Shown: positions 1-9,251, counted from the first letter of the stretch. The stretch: 64,000 bases of DNA from Bradyrhizobium glycinis (GCF_016031655.1 NZ_JACCHQ010000013.1:124001-188000); one strand, 5' to 3'. The notes: generated from the letters alone by a model not told the origin. Translations and numbers: made by a program.

Positions 1-33
1 TGATTGCCGCGCAATGCAACCTCTCCGGATCAC

Positions 34-804
34 GTGACGCAACGGCTTCGCTTCATCGTCGCATGTCTTCTCGTCGCAAGTAGCTCGGCATTCGCGAGCC
101 CCTGCCAGTTCGAGTCCCAAGGCGAAGGCCGCGTCGCTGCCATCGTCGATGCGCGCAGCCTGCGTCTCGATGACGGGCGCGAGATCCGCCTCAGCGGCAT
201 CGCGCCGACCGCGACCACGAAGCAGGCGCTGACCGCGCTGCTCGCCGGCCGCGACGTCATGCTGCGGAGCGCTGACGACACGCCCGATCGCTACGGCCGC
301 CAGGGCGCACTGGTCTTCATCGGCGAAAGCGACATCTCGGTGCAGGCCATGCTGCTCGCCCGGGGCGATGCCATCGCCTCCGCCGAGATCGTGGACAAGG
401 ACTGCGCGGCCGCCCTGATGGCGTCCGAAGCCGCAGCCCGGCGCCAAAAAATGGGCAGCTGGGCTGACCCGTCGGCCATAAAAAACGCGGAAAGTCCGGA
501 CGATATTTTGGCGGAGATCGGGCGCTTTGCGGTAATCGAGGGCAAAGTCCTGTCGGTCCGGCAAGCTGGGGCAACGACCTACCTCAACTTCGGGCGGAAC
601 TGGACACGTGGCTTTGCCGTGACTATTTCAAAGCGCAATCTAGCGGCGTTCGAAAGCGCTGGTATGACCCTTAAGTCCCTGGAGAATCGGCGTATTCGCG
701 TTCGGGGCTGGGTTGAGGGGAATGCGGGGCCACGCATCGATGTGCGTCTCGTGGGGCAGATCGAGTTGCTGGGCGCAAACGAGCCGACAGGGGTAAGGCC
801 TTAA
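34..804 (+). CDS. secreted thermonuclease-like (SNase-fold) protein
   Basis: Probable exported protein with a staphylococcal-nuclease-like domain. A GTG at 34 gives a short basic n-region and a hydrophobic signal peptide ending near SSAFAS. A TTG at 4, right after an in-frame TGA at 1-3, would add ten residues. The segments IRLSGIAP and DRYGRQGA match the SNase barrel and its catalytic-arginine motif. The usual VDGD metal site reads VDAR, so catalysis may be weakened or lost. The C-terminal half (about residues 160-255) looks like a second small beta-barrel (GKVLSVRQAG...RRIRVRGWVE), as in other alphaproteobacterial members. It ends 26 bp before the M48 protease gene and may be co-transcribed with it. 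The substrate is unknown. Confidence 0.75.
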   Translation: MTQRLRFIVACLLVASSSAFASPCQFESQGEGRVAAIVDARSLRLDDGREIRLSGIAPTATTKQALTALLAGRDVMLRSADDTPDRYGRQGALVFIGESDISVQAMLLARGDAIASAEIVDKDCAAALMASEAAARRQKMGSWADPSAIKNAESPDDILAEIGRFAVIEGKVLSVRQAGATTYLNFGRNWTRGFAVTISKRNLAAFESAGMTLKSLENRRIRVRGWVEGNAGPRIDVRLVGQIELLGANEPTGVRP

Positions 805-830
805 AACAGGCCAGGCACGGGTTAAGCGAC

Positions 831-2330
831 GTGAATGGGGTGCTAGAACGGCACGGACTGGGCGATTGCCGCCGCCTACGGGCTGCGCCGGCCGCGCTTT
901 GCCTTGCGCTGGGCGGACTTCTCGCCGGCTGCGGCGATATGGGCCGGTTCCAGACTGCGGCGACCCCGGCAGCCGTCGCGATGCCGAAGCCGAAGCCCGC
1001 CGTCGCCCAAACCCCGGCCACCGAGAAGGAGCACGAGCGCATCCTGGCGAGCTATGGCGGGACCTATGACGATCCCAAGCTCGAGGCGCTCGTCAGCAAG
1101 ACCGTCGACCGGCTGGTCGCGGCCTCCGACCGGCCCGACCAGGGCTACAAGGTCACCATCCTCAATTCCGGGGCGGTGAACGCCTTTGCGCTGCCGAACG
1201 GCCAGCTCTATGTCACGCGAGGCCTGCTTGCGCTCGCCAGCGACACCTCCGAATTGTCCTCCGTGCTCAGCCACGAGATGGCGCATGTGCTGTCCAAGCA
1301 CGCGGCGATGCGCGAGGACCAGGCCCGCCAGGCCGCGATCGTCACCCGCGTCGTCACCGACATGAGCAACGATCCCGACCTCACTGCACTGGCGCTGGCC
1401 AAGACCAAGCTCACCATGGCGAGCTTCTCGCGCAAGCAGGAGTTCGAAGCCGACGGCATCGGCGTCGGTATCTCCGCCAAGGCGCATTTCGACCCCTACG
1501 GCGCGGCGCGCTTCCTGTCGGCAATGGAGCGAAATGCCGAGCTGAAGGCCGGCAAGAGCTCGCTCGATCCACGCGCGCAGGATTTCACCTCGTCGCATCC
1601 GGCAACCCCGGAACGCGTGCAGAACGCGCAGAACATTGCCCGCCAATACACGGCGCCTGAAGGTGCCGAGCGCGATCGCGAGAGCTATCTCGCCGCGATC
1701 GACAACCTCGTCTATGGCGAAGACCCCAGCGAAGGCTTCGTCCGCGGCCGGCGCTTCCTGCATCCGAAGCTCGGCTTCACCTTCCAGGCGCCGGATAATT
1801 TCACGCTCGACAACACCGCGCAGGCCGTGATCGGCGTGCGCGAGGGCGGCGCACAGGCGATGCGCTTCGACGTCGTGCGCGTGCCGGCCGAACAATCGCT
1901 CGGCGATTACCTCAACTCCGGCTGGATGGAAGGCGTCGAGAAGGCATCGACCGAGGATCTCACCATCAACGGCTTTCCGGCGGCGTCCGCCACCGCCAAG
2001 GGCGATCAGTGGCAGTTCAAGGTCTATGCGCTGCGCTTCGGCAGCGACGTCTATCGCTTCATCTTCGCGGCACGGCAGAAATCGACCGAGAGCGAGCGGA
2101 ATGCGCGCGAGACCGTCAACTCGTTCCGCCGCCTGTCGCTGGAGGAAATCCAGGCCGCTCGCCCGCTGCGCATCAAGGTCATCACCGTGCAGCCCGGCGA
2201 TACCGTGGAATCGCTCTCGCACCGCATGGCCGGCGTCGATCATCCCGCCGAGCGCTTCCGCGTGCTGAACGGCCTCGATCGCACCGCGCAGGTGAAGGTG
2301 CGCGACCGCGTCAAGATCGTGGCGGACTGA
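831..2330 (+). CDS. M48 family metalloprotease lipoprotein with C-terminal LysM-like region
   Basis: Zinc endopeptidase of the M48/BepA-like class, expected to be anchored in the envelope facing the periplasm. A GTG start leads into a signal sequence with lipobox LAGC (Cys34). The HEMAH zinc motif lies near residue 148 and the downstream glutamate ligand is in QEFEAD near residue 205. The SSHPATPERV segment that usually follows the catalytic core is present. The last 50 residues (VQPGDTVESLSHRM...) look like a LysM-type peptidoglycan-binding module instead of the TPR domain of BepA. A role in outer-membrane or envelope quality control is inferred from the family. It converges with the MFS gene downstream. 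Confidence 0.88.
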   Translation: MNGVLERHGLGDCRRLRAAPAALCLALGGLLAGCGDMGRFQTAATPAAVAMPKPKPAVAQTPATEKEHERILASYGGTYDDPKLEALVSKTVDRLVAASDRPDQGYKVTILNSGAVNAFALPNGQLYVTRGLLALASDTSELSSVLSHEMAHVLSKHAAMREDQARQAAIVTRVVTDMSNDPDLTALALAKTKLTMASFSRKQEFEADGIGVGISAKAHFDPYGAARFLSAMERNAELKAGKSSLDPRAQDFTSSHPATPERVQNAQNIARQYTAPEGAERDRESYLAAIDNLVYGEDPSEGFVRGRRFLHPKLGFTFQAPDNFTLDNTAQAVIGVREGGAQAMRFDVVRVPAEQSLGDYLNSGWMEGVEKASTEDLTINGFPAASATAKGDQWQFKVYALRFGSDVYRFIFAARQKSTESERNARETVNSFRRLSLEEIQAARPLRIKVITVQPGDTVESLSHRMAGVDHPAERFRVLNGLDRTAQVKVRDRVKIVAD

Positions 2331-2337
2331 GTGTTTG

Positions 2338-2384
2338 AGCATGATCGTTTCGGAAAACCGCTACACACTTTTCCGGATCATGCT
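2338..2384. repeat. palindromic intergenic hairpin between convergent genes
   Basis: Inverted repeat AGCATGATC (2338-2346) / GATCATGCT (2376-2384), with an inner CGGAAAA / TTTTCCG stem and a small bulge. It sits between two converging genes, so it could act as a bidirectional terminator. From memory, similar palindromes are dispersed in Bradyrhizobium genomes; this was not checked. Confidence 0.65.
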
Positions 2385-2406
2385 TTAGCGCCGCGCCAAT
2401 GGCGCC

Positions 2407-3654
2407 TCATCCCACTGACGAGCGCTTTGCCCGCGGCTTCCCCCGCACCATGATCAGCGCCGCCGCCATCACCTGCAGCGCAATGCAGAGATAGAACGGC
2501 AGCGTATAGCCGCCGGAGAGATCGCGCAGGAAACCGACGACGCCGGGACCGAACGCGTAGGTCACCTGGTTGATCGCGGTGTTGAGGCTGATCAGCACGC
2601 CGAAGGCGGCTGAGTCGAACTCTTGCTGCACGATGAGCGAGGGCAGCGTGATGAGGTTGCCGACCGAAAAGCCGAACACGGCGCAGGCCGCGATCAGCAC
2701 GTAATCGTTGTGCAGGTTGATGACGACGAGAAGCGCGACGGCCTGGCTGAGGAACGACAGCGCGGACGCGAGGCGCTGATCGAGGCGGTCGATCACCAGC
2801 GAGAACAGCACGCGGCCGACCACTGCCATCGCGGTCAACACCGCGACGGCCACAGCGGCGCGCTCGCGTCCGATCACGGGATCGAGGAACGAGATCAGAT
2901 GCACGATGAAGCCGACCTGGGCGAACAGCACCAGGGCGAAGGCGATCGTCACCGTGAGGAAGCCGGCGTCACGCAGCGCGAAGTTGCGGATCTCCGTCGA
3001 TGATTGCGGCTTCGCCTTCGCGGTCGCGTGCCAGCCGTGGCGATCGGGCGGGCGGCCGACGAAAAGGAGGATGACCGGCACGAGCAGCACCAGCATGGCG
3101 CCGGCGGCCGCGTACATCGCACCGGCAAAGCCGATATGGCCGATCAACGCGACCAGCAGCGGCACGCCGGCGATGCCGCCGAAGCTGGCACCGTTTAGCG
3201 CGAGACTGATCGCCATGCCGCGCTTCTCGTCGAACCAAAGGCTGATCGTGTTGGTGATCATGGCGAGACTGGTGCCGGCCCAGCCGAAGGCGAGCACGGC
3301 ATCGGCGAGATAGAGCTGCCAGGGCTCGCGCACCGCGCCGATCGCGACCGCGGCCGCCGCCATCGCCAGCGTGCCTGCGATCAGGCTGAGCCGCGCGCCA
3401 TATTTCTCGACGGCTTCGCCGACGAAGACGACGAGCAGCGCGCCGAACAGATAGAAGAACGTCGTTCCCGATGAGATCGACGACGCCGACCAGCCGTGGG
3501 CGCGCTGCAGCTCGGCGACATAGACGCTCTGGCCATAGAAGCCGAGGCCCCAGCCGAAGGTCGCGAGCAGGAAGCAGACGGCGACGATGCGCCAGCCTTC
3601 GTAGCGGAAGGAGGATTCGTTGATTGGCGGAGTGTGACGGGGATTGTCGAGCAT
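2407..3654 (-). CDS. MFS transporter
   Basis: Integral inner-membrane transporter of the major facilitator superfamily with about twelve hydrophobic segments. The chosen ATG at 3654 (MLDNPRHT) has GGAG about 8 bp upstream. The longer reading from 3720 only adds a polar tail and has no ribosome site. The organisation (N-terminal WRIVAVCFLLATFGWG, central hydrophilic loop, RERAAVAVAV) fits the oxalate/monocarboxylate-type MFS group. The substrate cannot be read from the sequence. A perfect 8-bp inverted repeat about 90 bp upstream is a possible operator. Confidence 0.85.
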   Translation of the reverse strand: MLDNPRHTPPINESSFRYEGWRIVAVCFLLATFGWGLGFYGQSVYVAELQRAHGWSASSISSGTTFFYLFGALLVVFVGEAVEKYGARLSLIAGTLAMAAAAVAIGAVREPWQLYLADAVLAFGWAGTSLAMITNTISLWFDEKRGMAISLALNGASFGGIAGVPLLVALIGHIGFAGAMYAAAGAMLVLLVPVILLFVGRPPDRHGWHATAKAKPQSSTEIRNFALRDAGFLTVTIAFALVLFAQVGFIVHLISFLDPVIGRERAAVAVAVLTAMAVVGRVLFSLVIDRLDQRLASALSFLSQAVALLVVINLHNDYVLIAACAVFGFSVGNLITLPSLIVQQEFDSAAFGVLISLNTAINQVTYAFGPGVVGFLRDLSGGYTLPFYLCIALQVMAAALIMVRGKPRAKRSSVG

Positions 3655-3743
3655 TTGCGCTTCTCCTTCGCATCCCCGCAAGCGCTGGCTCTGCGCTCGC
3701 CTGTTCATGACGAGCATCATGTAACAACGCGGCTCTCGAAAAT

Positions 3744-3765
3744 CACTTCGACCTGGATCGAAGTG
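3744..3765. promoter_or_regulatory. candidate operator palindrome upstream of MFS gene
   Basis: Perfect inverted repeat CACTTCGA-6 nt-TCGAAGTG lies in the 137-bp gap between two minus-strand MFS genes, 90 bp before the ATG of the downstream one. The size and symmetry fit a dimeric regulator site. No regulator gene is adjacent, so the binding protein is unknown. Confidence 0.45.
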
Positions 3766-3791
3766 TCAACGCTGCTGACAGCCTCCTGCCA

Positions 3792-5045
3792 TCACACCGC
3801 ATCCGGGAACTCGCCTATGGCCGCCTCCAGGCGCGCCTTGCGGCGGCGGGCCCAGGAGACCAGCGAGAGCACGACAAGACCCAGCACCACCGGCGGGAAC
3901 ACCACGAGGTTTACCGCGGACCAACCGTAATTGGCGAGCAGCTGGCCCGACGAGAACGAGCCGATCGCCATCATGCCGAATACCAGGAAATCGTTGAAGG
4001 CCTGCACCTTGTTGCGCTCCTGCGGGCGATGCGTCTCCAGCACCAGCGCGGAGGCGCCGATGAAGGAGAAATTCCAGCCCACGCCGAGCACGATCAGCGT
4101 CGCCCAGAAATGCATGGCCGTGAGGCCGGAGAGACCGATGGTGGCGGCGCCCGCTTCCAGCAGCAGGCCGGCGGCCACGATCTTCGGGGCGCCGAAGCGC
4201 GCGATCAGCGTGCCGGTGAAGAAGCTCGGCCCGTACATCGCAACGATGTGCCATTGCAGGCCGAAATTGGAATCGGACACGGACAGGCCGCACAGCTTCA
4301 TCGCAAGCGGCGCCGAGGTCATGACCAGGTTCATCATGGGATAGGAGATGACGCCGCACAGCGCCGCCGCGATGAAGCGCGGCTGGGACACGATCGTGAG
4401 CAGCGGCCGGCCGCCGTGCAGATCGGCCGGCGCCGGCTTCGGCATGTCGACCCCGGCGACGATGCCCATCGCGATCAGCGCGACGGCGGCCTGCACCAGG
4501 AAACTGAAGGCGAACAGATAAGGCTGCCAGACATCCATGGTCCATTGCACGAGCTGCGGGCCGAGCACGCCGGCGAACACGCCGCCCGCCATCACCCAGG
4601 ACACGGCCTTGGGCCGGTAGGCCGCACTGGCGCCGTCGGCGGCCGCGAAGCGATAGGATTGCGCCACCGCGCCGTAGAGACCGCCGAGAAAGGTCGCCAG
4701 ACAAAACAGCGCGAACGAGCCGTGCAGGATCGCAAACGAGCCGAGCAGGCCGGTGAGCGCGCCGAGGCCCGTGCCGATGACGAAGGCGGCGCGTCGGCCG
4801 AAGCGGCGCGAGATCGCACCGGTCGGCAGCGTGCCGGCGGCGAGCCCGACCACATACATCGAGATCGGCACGGTCGCGAACGACATGTCCGGGGCAAGCG
4901 TGGCGCCGACGATCGCACCGGTGGCGAAGATCACGGCCGAGTTGGCGCCGGTCAGCGCCTGCGCGGCGGCGAGGCGCACCACGTTGGCGCGCACGCGGGC
5001 ATCGTCGGCGATCTCATTGGCTGCAGTCACGTCAAGCATCGGCAT
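3792..5045 (-). CDS. MFS transporter
   Basis: Twelve-helix major facilitator protein. ATG at 5045 (MPMLDVTAANEI) is preferred because the upstream in-frame stretch to 5129 is arginine-rich and looks untranslated. The second ATG at 5039 is also possible. The loop motif SRRFGRRAAFVIGTG between helices 2 and 3 is the MFS signature. The family includes multidrug and unknown-substrate exporters. Its start region diverges from the S9 peptidase gene at 5225. Confidence 0.85.
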   Translation of the reverse strand: MPMLDVTAANEIADDARVRANVVRLAAAQALTGANSAVIFATGAIVGATLAPDMSFATVPISMYVVGLAAGTLPTGAISRRFGRRAAFVIGTGLGALTGLLGSFAILHGSFALFCLATFLGGLYGAVAQSYRFAAADGASAAYRPKAVSWVMAGGVFAGVLGPQLVQWTMDVWQPYLFAFSFLVQAAVALIAMGIVAGVDMPKPAPADLHGGRPLLTIVSQPRFIAAALCGVISYPMMNLVMTSAPLAMKLCGLSVSDSNFGLQWHIVAMYGPSFFTGTLIARFGAPKIVAAGLLLEAGAATIGLSGLTAMHFWATLIVLGVGWNFSFIGASALVLETHRPQERNKVQAFNDFLVFGMMAIGSFSSGQLLANYGWSAVNLVVFPPVVLGLVVLSLVSWARRRKARLEAAIGEFPDAV

Positions 5046-5224
5046 TTCCGCCCGAAGGGCTCGGTTGATTCGCGGCACTATGGAGGGGCGTGAGAGGGCC
5101 GGCAACCGGCGCAAACGGGCGCGGGCCATGCCCCTGACGCAATCGCTTGAATGATAGCGCTGCGCGCCCTTGACGGCTTGCGCTCGATCAAATCCTATTC
5201 GCCGCGATCTTGGGAGTTACGTTC

Positions 5225-7291
5225 ATGTCCGTCGACGACAGGCCCACGCTTGAAGCTCCCGACGACGATCCCTGGCTGTGGCTGGAGGAGATCGAGGGCC
5301 GGCAGGCGCTCGATTTCGTCGAACGGCAGAACAGCCTGACGCTGCAGGCCTTCGGCGGAGCGGCTTTCGAACGCGACCGCGACATTCTCGCCGGCATCTA
5401 CGATCGTCCCGACAACATTCCCTATGTCGGCCGGCGCGGCGATCGCCTTTACAATCTCTGGAAGGACGCGGGCAATCCGCGCGGCCTGTGGCGGCGGACC
5501 ACGCTGGAAGAATTTCGCAAAGCCGCGCCTGCCTGGGAAACCGTGCTCGACATCGACCAGCTCGCTGCCAGCGAGGGCGAGGACTGGCTCCTGAACTGGA
5601 TCAGCTCGAGCCCGCAGCATCAACGCGTCATCCTGAGCCTCTCGCGCGGCGGGAGCGATGCCGTCACCTTGCGCGAGTTCGACATCGGCACCAAGAGCTT
5701 CATTGCCGATGGCTTCGTGCTGCCGGAAGCCAAGGGCGGCGTCGACTGGCTCGACGCCGATACGCTGCTGCTCTCCAGCGCCTATGGCGCGAACATGGCG
5801 ACGACATCAGGCTATGCCAGAACGATCCGGCTGTGGCGGCGCGGCGAGCCGGTCGAGCAGGCGCAGGTGATCTTCGAGACGACCGCCGACCGGATGCGGG
5901 TCTATTGCGGCGTCGACGACACTGGCCCTGAGCCGCGGGCCTGGATCGTCGACCAGGTCGACTTCTTCAATTTCGCGATCTGGCTCCGCGACGCCGCCGG
6001 CGCGCTCACCAAGCTGGATCTGCCGACCGGCGTCTGGATGCAGGCACATGGCGACTGGTTCGCGATGAAGCTGCGGCAGCCATGGACCATCGCCGGGCGG
6101 ACATTCGCGGCGGACAGCGTGCTCGGCATCTCGCTGTCGGCCTTTCTCGCCGGCGATCGCGACTTCACCGTGCTGTTCGTGCCCGGACCGCGGCGCGCAT
6201 TGCAGGGCCTGTTCTGGACGGCGGGCAAGCTCGTGCTGCCGATCCTCGACGAGTTGCGGCCGGTGCATGAGGTCCGCACGCCCTCGCCCACCGGCTGGGC
6301 TCGTACGACACTGCTGGGGCTTCCCGACATCGGCGTGGTCGACGTCTGGCGGCTCGATCACCACGAATCCCAAGGCAATGGCGATCTGCTCGCCAATGTG
6401 CAGGATCCGCTGACGCCGGCCGCGCTGCTGCTGCTCGAGCACGGCGTCGCAAGCCCGGTCGTGCTGAAGCAGGCGCCAAAAACCTTCACCTCCGATGGCC
6501 TCTTGGTGACACAGCACGAGGCGATCTCCGTTGACGGCGAGCGTATCCCCTATGTGCAGACCGGCCCCGCTGGCGAGACCGGCGATGCGCCGGTCTATCT
6601 GAGCGCCTATGGCGGTTTCGGGGTCTCGGTGAAGCCGTATTACAACGCCTCGGTCGGCAAACTATGGCTGGAGCGCGGCGGCACGATTGTCCAGGCGAAT
6701 TTGCGTGGCGGCGGCGAGTTCGGCACGCGCTGGCACGATGCCGGGCGGCTTGCCGGCAAGACGCTCTCACACGACGATTTTGCCGCGGTCGCCGCCGATC
6801 TCGTCCGCCGCGGTGTGACGAGCGCGAAACGCATCGCCGCCCAGGGCGGATCGAACGGCGGCATCCTCATCACCAACATGCTGGTGCGCTACCCCGAGCG
6901 TTTCGGCGCGCTGTTCTGCACCATCCCGCTGATCGACATGCGCCGCTACACCAAGCTGCTCGCGGGCGCGAGCTGGATCGCGGAATATGGCGATCCCGAC
7001 AAGCCCAACGAATGGGAATGGCTGAAGACCTACTCGGCCTATCACAACGTCAGGGACGGCCAGTCCTACCCGCCGATCCTGATCGCGACCACGCGGCGCG
7101 ACGACCGCGTCCATCCCGGCCATGCCCGCAAGATGGCGGCGAAGCTGCAGGCCATGGGCTATGAGGCCTGGTTCTACGAGCCGGCTGCAGGCGGCCACGG
7201 CTACGGCAAGGACAACAAGGAGCGCGCCGGATTCGAGGTGCTGGGCTATCGGTTCTTAAAGGAGAAGATCGGGTGGAGGGATGGGGCGTGA
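5225..7291 (+). CDS. prolyl oligopeptidase family serine peptidase (S9)
   Basis: Peptidase of the S9A/oligopeptidase family, about 688 residues, with no signal peptide and so probably cytoplasmic. The ATG at 5225 follows GGGAG at a good distance. The first ~400 residues form the beta-propeller part, starting with the typical PWLWLEEIEG. The C-terminal alpha/beta-hydrolase domain carries the nucleophile elbow GGSNGG, the catalytic aspartate region RRDDRVHPGHARKM and the histidine in GGHGYG. All three parts of the triad are present, so it should be active on short peptides. It is a single gene, followed by a repeat element. Confidence 0.92.
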   Translation: MSVDDRPTLEAPDDDPWLWLEEIEGRQALDFVERQNSLTLQAFGGAAFERDRDILAGIYDRPDNIPYVGRRGDRLYNLWKDAGNPRGLWRRTTLEEFRKAAPAWETVLDIDQLAASEGEDWLLNWISSSPQHQRVILSLSRGGSDAVTLREFDIGTKSFIADGFVLPEAKGGVDWLDADTLLLSSAYGANMATTSGYARTIRLWRRGEPVEQAQVIFETTADRMRVYCGVDDTGPEPRAWIVDQVDFFNFAIWLRDAAGALTKLDLPTGVWMQAHGDWFAMKLRQPWTIAGRTFAADSVLGISLSAFLAGDRDFTVLFVPGPRRALQGLFWTAGKLVLPILDELRPVHEVRTPSPTGWARTTLLGLPDIGVVDVWRLDHHESQGNGDLLANVQDPLTPAALLLLEHGVASPVVLKQAPKTFTSDGLLVTQHEAISVDGERIPYVQTGPAGETGDAPVYLSAYGGFGVSVKPYYNASVGKLWLERGGTIVQANLRGGGEFGTRWHDAGRLAGKTLSHDDFAAVAADLVRRGVTSAKRIAAQGGSNGGILITNMLVRYPERFGALFCTIPLIDMRRYTKLLAGASWIAEYGDPDKPNEWEWLKTYSAYHNVRDGQSYPPILIATTRRDDRVHPGHARKMAAKLQAMGYEAWFYEPAAGGHGYGKDNKERAGFEVLGYRFLKEKIGWRDGA

Positions 7292-7324
7292 CGGCCTCTT
7301 GATCTGACCAACGCGAGCCCAGTG

Positions 7325-7466
7325 GGCGGTGCACCTCTCCCGCTTGCGGGAGAGGTCGGCGTGCGAAGCACGGCGGGGGAGGGTTCTCTCCTCTAGGGGA
7401 CTGTCCCATCGCGGAGACACCCTCTCCCCAACCCTCCCCCGCAAGCGGGGGAGGGAGCGCACCGCC
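7325..7466. repeat. BIME/MITE-like palindromic repeat, copy 1
   Basis: A 142-bp element bounded by GGCGGTGC / GCACCGCC inverted ends. It contains two strong internal palindromes (CTCTCCCGCTTGCGGGAGAG and CCTCCCCCGCAAGCGGGGGAGG-type). Its right 54 bp (7413-7466) is identical to 60126-60179. It lies between convergent genes and may also terminate transcription. Confidence 0.8.
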
Positions 7467-7473
7467 TTCGTAG

Positions 7474-8145
7474 CTAGCGCGCGAACACCAGCGTCAGATT
7501 GTTCGCGGGCATCTCGATCGTATCGATGAGGCCGAGGCCTGCCGCCTTCGCGAGCTTCTCGACGTCGACGACGTCGCGCACGCCCCATTCGGGATTGCCC
7601 TCGCGCAACGAGGTGTCGAACACCGCGTTGCTGAGCGCGGTGTGCTTGCCGTCGCGCTTGAAGGGGCCGTAGAGGAACAGCTTGCCGTCACGGCGCAAAT
7701 AACGGCCGGCGCCGGCGAACAGGCCTTCGGCCACGGCCCAGGGCGCGATGTGAATGACATTGGCGCAGAACACGGCCGCGAGGCTGGTCGGCCCCTGCCC
7801 GCTTTTCATTTTCGGGCACCAGTCGGGATCGGTGAGGTCGATGCGCAGGGGTGGGCGGATGTTCGGCAGGCCCGCATGCACGCGCCAGGCTTCGATGCTC
7901 TTGAGGTGGCGCTGGTTGAGATCGCTCGGCCACCAGGTCAGGCCGGGCGTGTGGCGGGCGAAATGCACCACGTGCTGCCCGGTTCCACTTCCGAGTTCCA
8001 CGACGTTGCCGGTCGCATCCGCGAGGTGCTTTTCCAGCGCTGCCCAGATCGGTTCGTGATTGCGATGGAAGGCCGGCGCATCGAGCCGGCCATCCGGCTC
8101 CACCCGTCCGCCATCCCTGCCAAATTCGACCACATATTCAGCCAA
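7474..8145 (-). CDS. DUF938 SAM-dependent methyltransferase
   Basis: Class I methyltransferase-like protein of the DUF938 family. The SAM-binding loop VVELGSGTGQHVVHFA and the following acidic segment SDLNQRHLKSIEAW are clear. The family signature APAFHRNHEPIW is near the N-terminus. A TTG at 8145 has GGGGA six bases upstream and is preferred over the TTG at 8184, which lacks a ribosome site. The substrate of the family is not established. It diverges from the sox cluster across about 220 bp, and a functional link is possible but unproven. Confidence 0.8.
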   Translation of the reverse strand: MAEYVVEFGRDGGRVEPDGRLDAPAFHRNHEPIWAALEKHLADATGNVVELGSGTGQHVVHFARHTPGLTWWPSDLNQRHLKSIEAWRVHAGLPNIRPPLRIDLTDPDWCPKMKSGQGPTSLAAVFCANVIHIAPWAVAEGLFAGAGRYLRRDGKLFLYGPFKRDGKHTALSNAVFDTSLREGNPEWGVRDVVDVEKLAKAAGLGLIDTIEMPANNLTLVFAR

Positions 8146-8367
8146 GTGACGTCCCCAAAAATGCGAACCAGAAAAGAAGGCCAAACGCCCGAGAATAATC
8201 TGCTAGTCCACGCCCATCCGAATGAACGAACTATCTCGTCAGTTGCAATGCGGAGGATATTAACTCCATTTTGCCGCGTGCATAGTCTTGATTGTCAGGC
8301 GATGGCCTTTGTGCTTTTGAACAATTCCGCAAATGAGATCATCGAGATAACGTTCCGGGACGATGCC

Positions 8368-8724
8368 TTGACCCTCTTTCCTCGCAAGCCCGCTCTGCTT
8401 GCTGCACTGGCCCTCCTCGCCGGCGCGGCAATGGCCCCGGCGGAGGCGCAGTCCACCGTGGCGGAGGGCCAGAAGCTCGCCTTCGACCGCGGCAAGGGCA
8501 ATTGCCTCACTTGCCACGTCATCAAAGGCGGCGACCTGCCGGGGACGATCGGACCGGAGCTGAAGGATATCAAGTCAAAATACCCTGATCGCAACGAGCT
8601 CACCGCGATCATCTTCGACGAGACCAGGCGCAATCCGCAAACCATGATGCCACCGTTCGGCCGGAACCGGATTTTGACCGAACAGGAGATCGACGCGATT
8701 GTTGATTTCCTGCAGACGCTGTAA
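8368..8724 (+). CDS. soxX: SoxX, sulfur-oxidation monoheme cytochrome c
   Basis: Small subunit of the periplasmic SoxXA cytochrome, which joins thiosulfate to the SoxY swinging-arm cysteine. One haem site, CLTCH, lies at about residues 46-50, and a distal methionine is in NPQTMMPPFG. A TTG at 8368 preceded by GGGA gives a textbook signal peptide (MTLFPRKPALLAALALLAG). An ATG at 8302 in the same frame would add 22 polar residues and is the alternative. It is the first gene of the sox operon and is followed after 26 bp by soxY. Confidence 0.85.
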   Translation: MTLFPRKPALLAALALLAGAAMAPAEAQSTVAEGQKLAFDRGKGNCLTCHVIKGGDLPGTIGPELKDIKSKYPDRNELTAIIFDETRRNPQTMMPPFGRNRILTEQEIDAIVDFLQTL

Positions 8725-8750
8725 CCGCCGGCGGCCCCAGGAGACTTGAG

Positions 8751-9236
8751 ATGACCACGACGACGAGGCCTCATCCGACGCGGCGCCTGATCCTTCAGGG
8801 CGCAGCCTCCGTGGCGCTGCTCGGCCTCGGCAATCTGCCGTTGGCGCCCGCGCGCGCTGCGGCGAACGACAAATATCCCGAAGAAGCCTTCAGGCAGAAG
8901 AGCGAGGCGGATGCGATCAAGTCGCTCTACGGCAAGACCGCCGAGCCGTCTGACAAGGTCAAGCTGGATGCGCCGGAGATCGCCGAGAACGGCGGCGTCG
9001 TGCCGATCTCGGTGACGACGACGCTGGACAAGGTCACCTCGATCTCGCTCTTCGTGGCGGAGAACCCGAACGCGCTGGCGGCCAGCTACAGGATTCCCGA
9101 TGGCACGATCCCTGCTGTCGCCAACCGGCTGAAGATGGCCAGGACCACCAAATTGACCGCGATCGTAGAGGCCGACGGCAAGCTCTACAGCGCGACCAAG
9201 GAGGTCAAGGTCACCGTCGGCGGTTGCGGCGGCTAA
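8751..9236 (+). CDS. soxY: SoxY, thiosulfate-oxidation carrier protein
   Basis: Carrier subunit of SoxYZ. The protein ends in the diagnostic GGCGG, whose cysteine carries the sulfur substrate through the cycle. The N-terminus has a twin-arginine signal (TRRLILQGAAS) ending near ARAAANDK. Total length of 161 residues is normal for the family. The ATG at 8751 follows GGAGA. soxZ starts 16 bp downstream. Confidence 0.95.
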   Translation: MTTTTRPHPTRRLILQGAASVALLGLGNLPLAPARAAANDKYPEEAFRQKSEADAIKSLYGKTAEPSDKVKLDAPEIAENGGVVPISVTTTLDKVTSISLFVAENPNALAASYRIPDGTIPAVANRLKMARTTKLTAIVEADGKLYSATKEVKVTVGGCGG

Positions 9237-9251
9237 ACGAGGCAGTTCGAC

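Noticed and set aside
876..2342. 488-codon antisense frame over the M48 protease gene
   Set aside because: Shadow frame; HExxH protease on the plus strand explains the sequence.
7325..7466. Palindromes considered as CRISPR repeats
   Set aside because: Only two unequal palindromic units with unrelated spacing, no array and no cas genes.
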